Below are positions 53,101 to 60,547 of a stretch of DNA of 64,000 bases, piece after piece; position 1 is the stretch's first letter; every line of letters starts with the position of its first letter. A program made the position numbers and the translations under genes. Location of the stretch: the NCBI GenBank assembly GCA_031292455.1, contig JARLHC010000111.1, forward strand, positions 1 to 64,000, read 5' to 3'. This DNA is from Ignavibacteriaceae bacterium (lineage in GTDB: Bacteria; Bacteroidota; Ignavibacteria; Ignavibacteriales; Ignavibacteriaceae). The notes beneath the pieces were generated by a model, which made no database searches, was not told the origin of the DNA, and worked only from the letters and a program-made list of their open reading frames with translations.

Positions 53101-55454
53101 ATTACGGCATATCTATTAACGATTCTGTAAGAATAGACATAAGTCATACACTGAATAATAGCACAATTCAGAGCCAGTCATTTTATATTAATATTCCTGA
53201 TTATAAAGATACAATTTCAATATGGTTAAAAACGGGTAAACTTTCTGGAGAGCATACTTTGACTGTTACATTGAATAGTGATAACAGGATACCTGAGATA
53301 TATACTTCTGATAATTCTGCAATTTATAAATTTCTAGTTGCATCAGTCGAGGTTAAATTTACCCTCGAACAGAAAATAGAAAACCCTTCTATTAACAGGA
53401 TAAAATTGCTTAATCCTCCTCTTTTACAGTTGCCTGGGTTCAACTATGTATATCAAATTTCTAAGGATGAAAATTTCACTTATCCGGCTGGAAGCATTGC
53501 CTCAGCGCAAACATTTTATACAGCTTTACCCTTACCTACTCTTAATCAGAGTCAGAGATATTGGTTTAGGATTAAAGTTGACGGATTAGGATCATTTTAT
53601 TCGGAGCCAGTTTCTTTTTTTAATGGAGGAACATCAAAATTTTTATTGAATGATGATGTTGCTTTTAATAATCAAAAAAAAGATAGTGTCCTATATCTTA
53701 ATGGGCATCTTATTTTGGGCGATACAGTTAGAATTTCCGTCGTTTCGGCTGGTGCCCTTGCTGGTCCCTTATGTACAATATCAAAGAATGGGGTTAATTT
53801 ATTGTCGAACTCATATTTCAGTGGAATTGGTATTGTTGTATTTGATCCGGTGACCCTTATTCAGGACACAACAAACTGGTATAATTTATTCGGTAATCCT
53901 GAGGCGGTTACTCAGCTGACTAATCTAATAAATTCTATTCCTACGGGAAAGATTGTTGCTATTGGGGTTTGTGATGATGCTAAGAATAATATGACTGATA
54001 GTCTCATAAATGCTATTAAAACTTTAGGGAGTACCAAGATAGATCAATTAGCATTTCACAGTTCCTGGGCTCTCATAGGAACTAAAGGTGCCATACCTGG
54101 GAATGTTATTGAACAGTTGCATGATCCTAGTAATAAAATTCCTATATCTATCGATACCTTGATTAACAAACAGGTAATAAAGGGCAATTTTATAACCAAT
54201 CTGATTGGTCCGGTTTCAGTATGGAATAATTTAATTGTTAAACAAAACCTACCTTCAGGTACTGACATAAAATTTAAATTGCTTGGAATACAGAAGGATA
54301 GTGTGACAATTGATACCTTGGGTTATATTCCATTAGTTGATTCTGTATCACTTGATTTTGTCGATGCTAAAAAATATCCTCATATAAAAATTGTCAGTGA
54401 ACTTAATCTCGGATCAGGAATCACTCCTCCCTCCATTAGTTATTTGGGAGTAAATTATGTCGGAATTCCTGAACTTGGTACAAATTACCAGGCAGTAACT
54501 CTATCTGCTGACACTTTTAATGTCGGGAAAACCGGTTCACTTAGTTTTTATGTTTATAATGCGGGTGACTTACAAGCTGATAGTGTTAAGGTTATTGTGA
54601 ACGAAGTAATGTCGGATAACTCCAATAGGCAGATTTATGAAACTGTGCTTGATACAATTTATGCTGAAAGCAGAAAGCAAATATCTGTAAACTATAGTCC
54701 CCTCAATGGTACTCGTGCCAGGGAATTTCTAATCCAGATCGACCCTGATAATAAAATTTATGAAATACATAAAGACAATAATATTTTTATTCAACCGTTT
54801 TTTGTAAAATCAGATACTTTGCCTGCTCAAATTAAAATAACATTTGATAATCAAGATCTTTTAAATGGGGATTTTGTTTCTTCAAATCCGGATATTAAGA
54901 TCGAACTAAATGACCCTACTATTAAAGCTATTACGGACACTTTTGCACTTGCCATTTTACTTAATAATAAACCAATTTTTTACAACGATCCTGCAGTAAC
55001 ATATGTTTTTAATAATTCGAATCCTAAAATGATTGTCCATTATAAGCCAAAACTTAATGAAGGATCATATTCGTTAACTGTTTTAGGGAAAGATGCTTAT
55101 GGCGTCCTTTTCGATTCTTCTGGAACAAAAAAAGATTTTGTAGTATCCAAAGATGCAAAAATTCTTTATGCTTATAATTATCCTGATCCTATGGCTAAGG
55201 ATACCTATTTTACTTTTAAACTCACACAGCTCCCGGATGAATTAAGGATAAATATTTATACGGTTGCTGGAAGATTAATTAAACAGATAACAAAAACCTC
55301 TTCTGAGCTTAATTATGATTTTAACCGGATTTACTGGGATGGAAAAGATGCGGACGGGGATGTTCCAGCTAATGGAGTTTATTTTTATAAAATTATCATA
55401 TCCAAAGATGGCCAAAAAGAAAATATTACTCAAAAAATGGCTATTATCCGCTAA
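50097..55454 (+). CDS. PorU-like C25 peptidase with ILEI/FAM3-like domain and T9SS C-terminal domain
   Basis: 1785 residues with a signal peptide of about 20. A region near 220-310 (YEGLFRINKNDLAQLG, DSDYIEFFG) resembles the N-terminal part of PorU. The C25 catalytic pair is visible as H839 in SYLGHSGTSTW and C870 in TDFGCSTNKF. Around 1180-1345 comes a segment with GIGIVVFDPVTL, NSIPTGKIVAIGVCDDA and FHSSWALIGTKG that matches the ILEI/FAM3 pattern. A CARDB-like region follows near 1470-1580, then a T9SS domain from about 1690. PorU attaches T9SS cargo to A-LPS. The start overlaps a glycosyltransferase gene (ATGA). Assignment as the true PorU is probable, not proven; a large gingipain-like protease is the alternative. 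Confidence 0.8.
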   Translation: MNKNILTAAIIIIFLSSLSAQQKNFKNNTINDVKGIEVKGNSFYLSLTDGNYKYNDTQKGKFIIRDFSDYTNSSKAGEYKLPGRTLLIAIPPESKPEFNIVDSKEQILNNIIPEINPKTTGKDGSLNLIEAKIKKGSGIQPILEISGYTWFRNYYCAVIRINDVSFNEISSQLIINKEIKLEIRFPGNINIVTNSPVPEEDNEVNNLISNSQMAGQFRSKSKFITTDTTGNWFHYNQPYIKIGTGYEGLFRINKNDLAQLGVQTASIDPRTFQLFESGNEQNIFVSNDTSGVFSDSDYIEFFGTRNFSKISPTIINSDFEEYNEYLNRYTDTTIYFLTWGDTRGKRAYSSATLVSGITDTLNYFSCIIHHEPNLMLQYLNSTDEVANQTPNWYKNKSWYWQFLQVSPAYFFDNYQVQDIYPGKPVKAFFKLVSAASSRAIDSHNITFSINGVLLDSQSVDLNAQVVLKDNNKITSDNLITGSNFLTLHNYPNGTDPDYLALDWSELQYPKILNLANDSLYFEFKDNFSNQISIIKVGNIPLSSNNYEIFKVRPFLKRIINAQNIGGNLIFSDTINTNDAYVIINPAKIAKPKFYYEKNFVNLRQSRQADYIAVTHPLFIAAAQNYIKAMAKLYSVNPILINVNDIFDEFAFGYPYPQGIKDFIGNSLQNWQAPLPSYLVLLGDADYDYKKNIFKSTGVVGGGNYIPSYGSPVSDIWYTVFSDTIPLPQMKVGRLPINSSSDLDFYLSKVQNNFNAPFGDWNKHYLFFSGGDPELPYQLLSFKGVNDSIISQYVRPKPLAGSSVHFYKTLDPPTNFGPYTAEQFNSAISSGAVFISYLGHSGTSTWDNGIAFINQLENDVNRNPLMTDFGCSTNKFAEPDIVCFGENFILSGQAIGYIANSSLGFTSTALAAPIDFYSSLFQDSIYQVGEAHLAAKNKMFNSFGVSDVFKIFSYNNTLLGDPLVRIKIPAKPNFSISSSDIIIQDKFINETIDSIKALLVINNYGISINDSVRIDISHTLNNSTIQSQSFYINIPDYKDTISIWLKTGKLSGEHTLTVTLNSDNRIPEIYTSDNSAIYKFLVASVEVKFTLEQKIENPSINRIKLLNPPLLQLPGFNYVYQISKDENFTYPAGSIASAQTFYTALPLPTLNQSQRYWFRIKVDGLGSFYSEPVSFFNGGTSKFLLNDDVAFNNQKKDSVLYLNGHLILGDTVRISVVSAGALAGPLCTISKNGVNLLSNSYFSGIGIVVFDPVTLIQDTTNWYNLFGNPEAVTQLTNLINSIPTGKIVAIGVCDDAKNNMTDSLINAIKTLGSTKIDQLAFHSSWALIGTKGAIPGNVIEQLHDPSNKIPISIDTLINKQVIKGNFITNLIGPVSVWNNLIVKQNLPSGTDIKFKLLGIQKDSVTIDTLGYIPLVDSVSLDFVDAKKYPHIKIVSELNLGSGITPPSISYLGVNYVGIPELGTNYQAVTLSADTFNVGKTGSLSFYVYNAGDLQADSVKVIVNEVMSDNSNRQIYETVLDTIYAESRKQISVNYSPLNGTRAREFLIQIDPDNKIYEIHKDNNIFIQPFFVKSDTLPAQIKITFDNQDLLNGDFVSSNPDIKIELNDPTIKAITDTFALAILLNNKPIFYNDPAVTYVFNNSNPKMIVHYKPKLNEGSYSLTVLGKDAYGVLFDSSGTKKDFVVSKDAKILYAYNYPDPMAKDTYFTFKLTQLPDELRINIYTVAGRLIKQITKTSSELNYDFNRIYWDGKDADGDVPANGVYFYKIIISKDGQKENITQKMAIIR

Positions 55455-55483
55455 TACATTATTATCAATTAGATAATGTTAAT

Positions 55484-55513
55484 AAAAAAGAGATGCTGCT
55501 GCATCTCTTTTTT
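55484..55513 (+). terminator. Rho-independent terminator after the PorU-like gene
   Basis: A perfect 13-bp inverted repeat (AAAAAAGAGATGC and its complement) flanks a 4-base loop TGCT; the right arm ends in six T residues. The A-run on the left makes it potentially bidirectional. It begins 30 bp after the stop and closes the polysaccharide-to-PorU transcript. Confidence 0.92.
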
Positions 55514-55554
55514 ATTTTCAGTTTCATCACAGACCAAAATTAAAAAGGTAGAAG

Positions 55555-57156
55555 ATGTCAATTGCTAGAATTATTCTTTTAATAATAGTATCTATAGGTT
55601 ATATTTTTCCACAGCAGATACCTAAACTCGTGGTTGGTATTGTCGTCGATCAGATGAGATTCGATTATCTATATCGTTTTAATAATAATTATAGCGAAAA
55701 TGGATTTAAAAGATTAATGAAGGATGGAACAAATTTTACTTATGCACATTTAAATTATGTTCCTGCATATACGGCTCCGGGGCATTCAGCTATCTATACG
55801 GGAACAACCCCTTTTTTCCACGGAATAATAGGAAACGACTGGTTTAATAAAGAATCAGGAAAACATATCTATTGTACAGATGATGAACGGTTTAAAGGGC
55901 TTGGTGGAAATGACCGAATGTCACCTCTGAATTTAATGAGTACTACAATAACTGATCAGCTAAAGTTGTCAAATAATGGGAATTCGAAAGTAATTGCAGT
56001 ATCAATCAAAGACCGTGGAGCAATCCTTCCGGGTGGAAGGCTTGCGAATGCTGCTTATTGGTATAATTCCCTAAATGGGAATTTTGTTTCTTCAACTTAT
56101 TATATGAATGATCTGCCTGCTTGGGTTAAAGAGTTTAACAATAAAAAGCTTCCGGAAAAGTACTCAGAAATGGAGTGGTCTCTTTCCAAACCATTGAAAA
56201 ATTATAGGTTGAGTTTGCCTGATGAAACTAAGATAGAACCTGATCTGTTTAAAGAAGGTAGAACATATTTCCCTCATTCGTTAAAAAACATTAAAGAAGA
56301 AGATAAACTGGAGTATCTAAAATCGACACCTTTTGGTAATCAATTACTTAATGATTTTGTTTCCGCTGTGCTTGATAATGAAAATCTTGGACAAAACAGT
56401 GTTACAGATTTTTTGGCAATCAGCTATTCATCAACTGATTATATCGGGCATAGGTATGGCCCTAACTCAGTTGAAATTCAGGATACCTATATAAAACTTG
56501 ATCTGCAGATCAGCGAGTTATTACAGATGTTGGATGCAAAAATTGGGAAAGGGAATTATTTATTATTTCTAACTGCTGATCATGGTGTGGCAGAAATTCC
56601 TGATTTGATAAATACTAAAATAAAACAGGTTATTTCCCATAATAAATTTGTAGAATCAATAAAAGGCTTTCTGTTAGCAAATTATGGAACAGATAAGATT
56701 TTATCAGACTATTCTAATGAGCAAATATTCTTAAATTATTCGGTTATTAGCGAAAAGAAATTGGATATTGTCGATGTAAGAAATAAATTAGCTCAATATA
56801 TTAGGGACAATTTCAATTCTATACTAATAGTGTTTACCAGGGATGATTTTAATGGCAAAATCCCAAGCAGAAATGATCCTAATTCTTTATTGAATGGGTT
56901 TAACTCAACCCGATCTGGAGATATTTTTATAGAATTTAATTCTTTAAGTTCTTTTGAATTAAATGGTATGGATAAATCCACTCATGGAACTCCTTATTCG
57001 TATGATACTCATGTACCACTGTTATTTTTTGGATGGGGAATCCCCAAGCAGGAAATTAATGAACCTGTATTTACTATCGATATTGCACCTACATTAGCAA
57101 TTTTATTAAAAATCACTGAACCATCTGGGTCTATTGGTAAACCAATTATTAAATAA
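55555..57156 (+). CDS. pafA: PafA-like alkaline phosphatase
   Basis: 533 residues with an N-terminal signal peptide. Nucleophile T73 lies in AYTAPGHSAIYTG; N94 (GNDW), and K152 and R154 in SIKDRGAILPGG match the phosphate-contacting Asn, Lys and Arg of PafA phosphate monoesterases. D32 in VGIVVDQMRFD, ADHG and the late DTHVPLLFFGWG supply zinc ligands. The K-x-R pair favours a monoesterase rather than a phosphodiesterase of the same superfamily. It should work in the periplasm releasing phosphate. It lies between a terminator and a 164-bp gap, so it is probably transcribed on its own. Confidence 0.92.
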   Translation: MSIARIILLIIVSIGYIFPQQIPKLVVGIVVDQMRFDYLYRFNNNYSENGFKRLMKDGTNFTYAHLNYVPAYTAPGHSAIYTGTTPFFHGIIGNDWFNKESGKHIYCTDDERFKGLGGNDRMSPLNLMSTTITDQLKLSNNGNSKVIAVSIKDRGAILPGGRLANAAYWYNSLNGNFVSSTYYMNDLPAWVKEFNNKKLPEKYSEMEWSLSKPLKNYRLSLPDETKIEPDLFKEGRTYFPHSLKNIKEEDKLEYLKSTPFGNQLLNDFVSAVLDNENLGQNSVTDFLAISYSSTDYIGHRYGPNSVEIQDTYIKLDLQISELLQMLDAKIGKGNYLLFLTADHGVAEIPDLINTKIKQVISHNKFVESIKGFLLANYGTDKILSDYSNEQIFLNYSVISEKKLDIVDVRNKLAQYIRDNFNSILIVFTRDDFNGKIPSRNDPNSLLNGFNSTRSGDIFIEFNSLSSFELNGMDKSTHGTPYSYDTHVPLLFFGWGIPKQEINEPVFTIDIAPTLAILLKITEPSGSIGKPIIK

Positions 57157-57241
57157 ATTATTTAAAGATTTGAGAATTATTGATAAAAGGGGGCTCAATT
57201 CGCAATAAATAAAGCTGTATTGGTGTCAAGTAGAACGTAGT

Positions 57242-57285
57242 AAATGGAAGTTATATATATAAATTTGATATATAATTCTCCATTT
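57242..57285. repeat. Imperfect inverted repeat upstream of the ABC permease gene
   Basis: AAATGGA-AG-TTATATAT at the left pairs with ATATATAA-TTC-TCCATTT at the right, around a 9-base loop. As RNA it could pair over about 17 bp with one bulge. No T-run follows, so it is not a standard terminator. TAAATTTG within it (57260-57267) also fits the TAnnTTTG promoter consensus. It may be an operator for the permease operon. Confidence 0.5.
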
Positions 57286-57320
57286 GTATATTCAACTCAG
57301 AAAATTGAAAAGATATAAAA

Positions 57321-58094
57321 ATGATTAACATATTTCAGTCAGGCAAGAAACATTTTTATTTTTTATTCGGCTTTTTACTTTTGTGGGCAATTCTATTTGA
57401 GTTTATTTTATCTCCAAATCAAATTCTTCCAAGACCTTCTATTGTGATAACCTCAATAAGAGCTTTATTTGAGGATTATCAATTTCTGAATAACTTAATC
57501 TCATCAATTTCAGCTGTTTATGTTCCCTTTTCAGCAGCTAGTTTTTTCCTTTGGATAATGAAAAGTTATCTTATTAACAATCAGAAATTATTTAGTCTTA
57601 TTGCTATTTCCTTGAAAGGGATTTCTGGAATTATACCAGGAATATTTTTGGGATTATTTCTTATTTATTGGTTTCCTGATTCAGAATTAATTAAATATGT
57701 ATTTATTTTCTTTACGTCTTTTCTTTACCTCTTTTTTGAACTCGAATTAGAAATAAAAAAAGTAAATATTGAATTCATTGACTCGGCAATTTCACTAGGC
57801 TGCGAAAAGAATTTTGTCTCTGGTAAAGTTTATTGGAAAGCTGTTGAACCTGCACTTGCGCTATCATTGACGAATCTCCACTTATATCTGTGGACTATAA
57901 TTATTGTATTTGAGCTGATTAAAGGAGGGCTTGGGGTGGGATCCGTGCTTAGATCCGCTATCCAATATAAGGACCTATCCGCGATGTTTACATCTCTTAT
58001 TTTTATTTGTATAATAATTTTTATCGGATCTTTTATAATTAAACATATAAAAAATAAATATTTTTCTTGGAGTATTAGTTGCGTCATTTTTTAG
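57321..58094 (+). CDS. ABC transporter permease, nitrate/sulfonate/taurine type
   Basis: 257 residues with about six membrane helices. The segment SAISLGCEKNFVSGKVYWKAVEPAL resembles the EAA loop of SsuC/TauC-like permeases (EAA-x3-G-x9-I-x-LP), with the central G retained but the acidic EAA start replaced by DSA. The N-terminal block LPRPSIVITSIRALFED (P-P-S motif) is also typical. It overlaps the ATPase gene by 16 bp. No periplasmic binding-protein gene is nearby. Family recognisable, substrate not. Confidence 0.8.
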   Translation: MINIFQSGKKHFYFLFGFLLLWAILFEFILSPNQILPRPSIVITSIRALFEDYQFLNNLISSISAVYVPFSAASFFLWIMKSYLINNQKLFSLIAISLKGISGIIPGIFLGLFLIYWFPDSELIKYVFIFFTSFLYLFFELELEIKKVNIEFIDSAISLGCEKNFVSGKVYWKAVEPALALSLTNLHLYLWTIIIVFELIKGGLGVGSVLRSAIQYKDLSAMFTSLIFICIIIFIGSFIIKHIKNKYFSWSISCVIF

Positions 58095-58837
58095 AAGTAA
58101 AAAATATCAAGAAGTACTTTAAAGAGAAAACAGGGACTAAACAACTTGTTTTCGAAAATTTAAGTTTCAATATCACGGAAAATGATCAAGTAGTAGCAAT
58201 CCTTATCCCATTTGGGGGAGGGAAAACAACACTTCAGAAAATATTATCCGGGTTGGATGATGATTATTCAGGAGAGGTTCTGTTAAATGGCAAGAAAAAT
58301 TTTAATAAATTACCCTACATTCCCGGAGAACCTACTTCATACCCATGGCATAATGTTACGGAAAATGTAAAATTAATTGCATCGATGTATGAAAAAAAGG
58401 ACAAAATATCAAGTATTCAATTGCAGGAATTTATCGATATCGTTGGCCTTACAGGTTATGAAAATCATTTTCCATTTAATAAAAGTTATGGATTTAGATT
58501 CAGAATATCATTAGCTAGAGCATTGGTTATCTCTCCTCAAATAATTTTATTGGATGATTCATTTAAACAGATGGACTTCGAAACAAAAGTTGAAATATTT
58601 GAACTGATTGAAAAAATAAAGGTTGAAAGAAAAATTAAATTTCTTCTTGCTACATCTAATATTACTGAAGTTGCATTACTTTCTGATAAGATATTATTAA
58701 TGAAAAATAAACCAGGAAATATTTCCGGTGAAATAATAGCTGATAAAAACAAAAGAAGCGTTGAACAGATAAAAAATGAAATTCTGAAAAATATTCAGAA
58801 AGAGGATATTCTAAATTGCTCTAATTTTTCTATTTGA
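58079..58837 (+). CDS. Degenerate ABC transporter ATPase
   Basis: 252 residues, TTG start at 58079 inside the permease gene. The fold follows the nitrate/sulfonate ABC ATPases, but nearly every catalytic motif is changed. Walker A reads IPFGGGKT (residues 43-50), with the first Gly replaced by Ile. The Q-loop area YIPGEPTSYPW has no Gln. The signature LSGGQ appears as KSYGF (135-139). Walker B LLDDSF has Asp at the catalytic Glu (D160). The H-loop His is Ser193 in LLATSNITE. The gene is uninterrupted and its coding pattern intact, so it is probably expressed. Either ATPase activity is low or the complex has a non-transport role. Confidence 0.85.
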   Translation: MRHFLEVKNIKKYFKEKTGTKQLVFENLSFNITENDQVVAILIPFGGGKTTLQKILSGLDDDYSGEVLLNGKKNFNKLPYIPGEPTSYPWHNVTENVKLIASMYEKKDKISSIQLQEFIDIVGLTGYENHFPFNKSYGFRFRISLARALVISPQIILLDDSFKQMDFETKVEIFELIEKIKVERKIKFLLATSNITEVALLSDKILLMKNKPGNISGEIIADKNKRSVEQIKNEILKNIQKEDILNCSNFSI

Positions 58838-58849
58838 TGTAGGGACTCA

Positions 58850-60394
58850 ATGAAGGATAAAATTCAAGAATTATTGAAAAAGAAAGTAGATGCAATACTT
58901 GGCGGTGGGGAAGAAAAAACTAAAGATCAGCACAATAAAGGGAAACTTTCCGCACGGGAAAGAATAGAGCTTTTAGTTGATGAAGGTACATTTGAAGAAA
59001 TTGATATGTTTGTTGAACATAGAGCACATGATTTCGGCCTTGATAAAATGAAAATTCCGGGGGATGGGGTTATTACTGGATTTGCAAAAATTGATGACAG
59101 ACCGATTGCATTATTTAGCCAGGATTTTACTGTCTTTGGGGGCTCCCTTTCAGAAACACATGCCGAAAAAATAGTTAAAATAATGAATATGGCTATGAAA
59201 AGTGGTATTCCTGTAATTGGCCTGAATGACTCTGGGGGAGCAAGGATACAAGAAGGTGTGAATAGCCTTGGTGGGTACGCCAATATTTTTTTGTTGAATA
59301 CATTAGCCTCTGGAGTAATCCCTCAAATCTCTGTTATTCTAGGTCCATGTGCCGGGGGCGCTGTTTATTCTCCTGCTATAACCGATTTTGTTTTTATGGT
59401 GCGAAATTCTAGTTATATGTTTGTAACTGGTCCCAATGTAGTAAAAACAGTTACTCATGAGGATGTATCATTTGAGGATCTTGGAGGAGCTGAAACTCAT
59501 GCAGCTAAAAGTGGAGTAGCCCATTTTGTATTTGATAATGAAATCGAAACTCTGTTAAATACAAGAAGATTGTTAGGTTTCCTCCCTTTAAATTTCATGG
59601 ATAAGCCTGCTGATGTTCATTTTAATACAAATGATATATTTCCGGATGAGAGGCTGGATCTTATTGTTCCCGAAACTCCAAATAAACCTTACGATATGAA
59701 AGAAATTATTAATTTAATTGTGGATAGTAAGGATTTTTTTGAAGTGCATTCCAATTATGCTGAAAACATTATTGTTGGATTCAGTAGAATAGGCGGCATG
59801 TCTGTCGGAATTGTTGCAAATCAACCTCAAGTTCTAGCAGGTGTTCTTGATATTAACGCTTCAGTCAAAGGGGCTAGGTTTGTTCGCTTTTGTGATGCTT
59901 TTAATATACCGTTATTAGTTCTTGTTGATGTACCTGGTTTTTTACCGGGAACTGAGCAGGAATGGAACGGCATTATCAGGCATGGAGCAAAACTTCTTTT
60001 TGCCTTTTGTGAAGCAACCGTTCCAAAAGTTACTGTGATTATCAGAAAAGCCTATGGAGGCGCTTACGATGTAATGAATTCTAAGCATATTCGTGGAGAT
60101 TTTAACTTTGCCTGGCCTTCAGCAGAAATTGCAGTTATGGGTCCCAAAGGAGCAGTAGAAATTATATTTAAAAAAGAGATTGCAAAATCAAAAAACCCCG
60201 AGGCTGAAATTGAGATTAAATTAGAGGAATATATAAAGAAATTTGCAAATCCTTATATAGCTGCAGAAAGAGGATTTTTAGATGATATTATTCTTCCCCG
60301 GGATACAAAAAGCAAATTGGTTAATGCTTTTCAGTTATTGAAATTAAAAGTAGATAAAAACCCGCCTAAAAAACATAGTAATATTCCTTTATAA
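58850..60394 (+). CDS. Acyl-CoA carboxylase beta subunit (carboxyltransferase; PccB/MmdA-like)
   Basis: 514 residues, the standard size. Blocks [37 protein letters not shown] and [20 protein letters not shown] form the first oxyanion hole region; [27 protein letters not shown] and [19 protein letters not shown] form the second. It carries carboxyl transfer between biotin and propionyl- or methylmalonyl-CoA in the cytoplasm. The biotin carboxylase and biotin carrier partners are not in the window, so carboxylase versus decarboxylase (MmdA) use cannot be decided. It begins 12 bp after the ABC ATPase gene. Confidence 0.94.
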   Translation: MKDKIQELLKKKVDAILGGGEEKTKDQHNKGKLSARERIELLVDEGTFEEIDMFVEHRAHDFGLDKMKIPGDGVITGFAKIDDRPIALFSQDFTVFGGSLSETHAEKIVKIMNMAMKSGIPVIGLNDSGGARIQEGVNSLGGYANIFLLNTLASGVIPQISVILGPCAGGAVYSPAITDFVFMVRNSSYMFVTGPNVVKTVTHEDVSFEDLGGAETHAAKSGVAHFVFDNEIETLLNTRRLLGFLPLNFMDKPADVHFNTNDIFPDERLDLIVPETPNKPYDMKEIINLIVDSKDFFEVHSNYAENIIVGFSRIGGMSVGIVANQPQVLAGVLDINASVKGARFVRFCDAFNIPLLVLVDVPGFLPGTEQEWNGIIRHGAKLLFAFCEATVPKVTVIIRKAYGGAYDVMNSKHIRGDFNFAWPSAEIAVMGPKGAVEIIFKKEIAKSKNPEAEIEIKLEEYIKKFANPYIAAERGFLDDIILPRDTKSKLVNAFQLLKLKVDKNPPKKHSNIPL

Positions 60395-60547
60395 CAGTCA
60401 CATACATATTGCCATTATTGAAGTAAAGTATTCAGAATTGCAATATATTATTATTCTTTTCAAGTCCAAACGAATCATTTTTCCCTTGCTTCTAATCACA
60501 TGAAATCTTATATTAATTCATAAAATAAAATATTTGGAGAACTCTGA

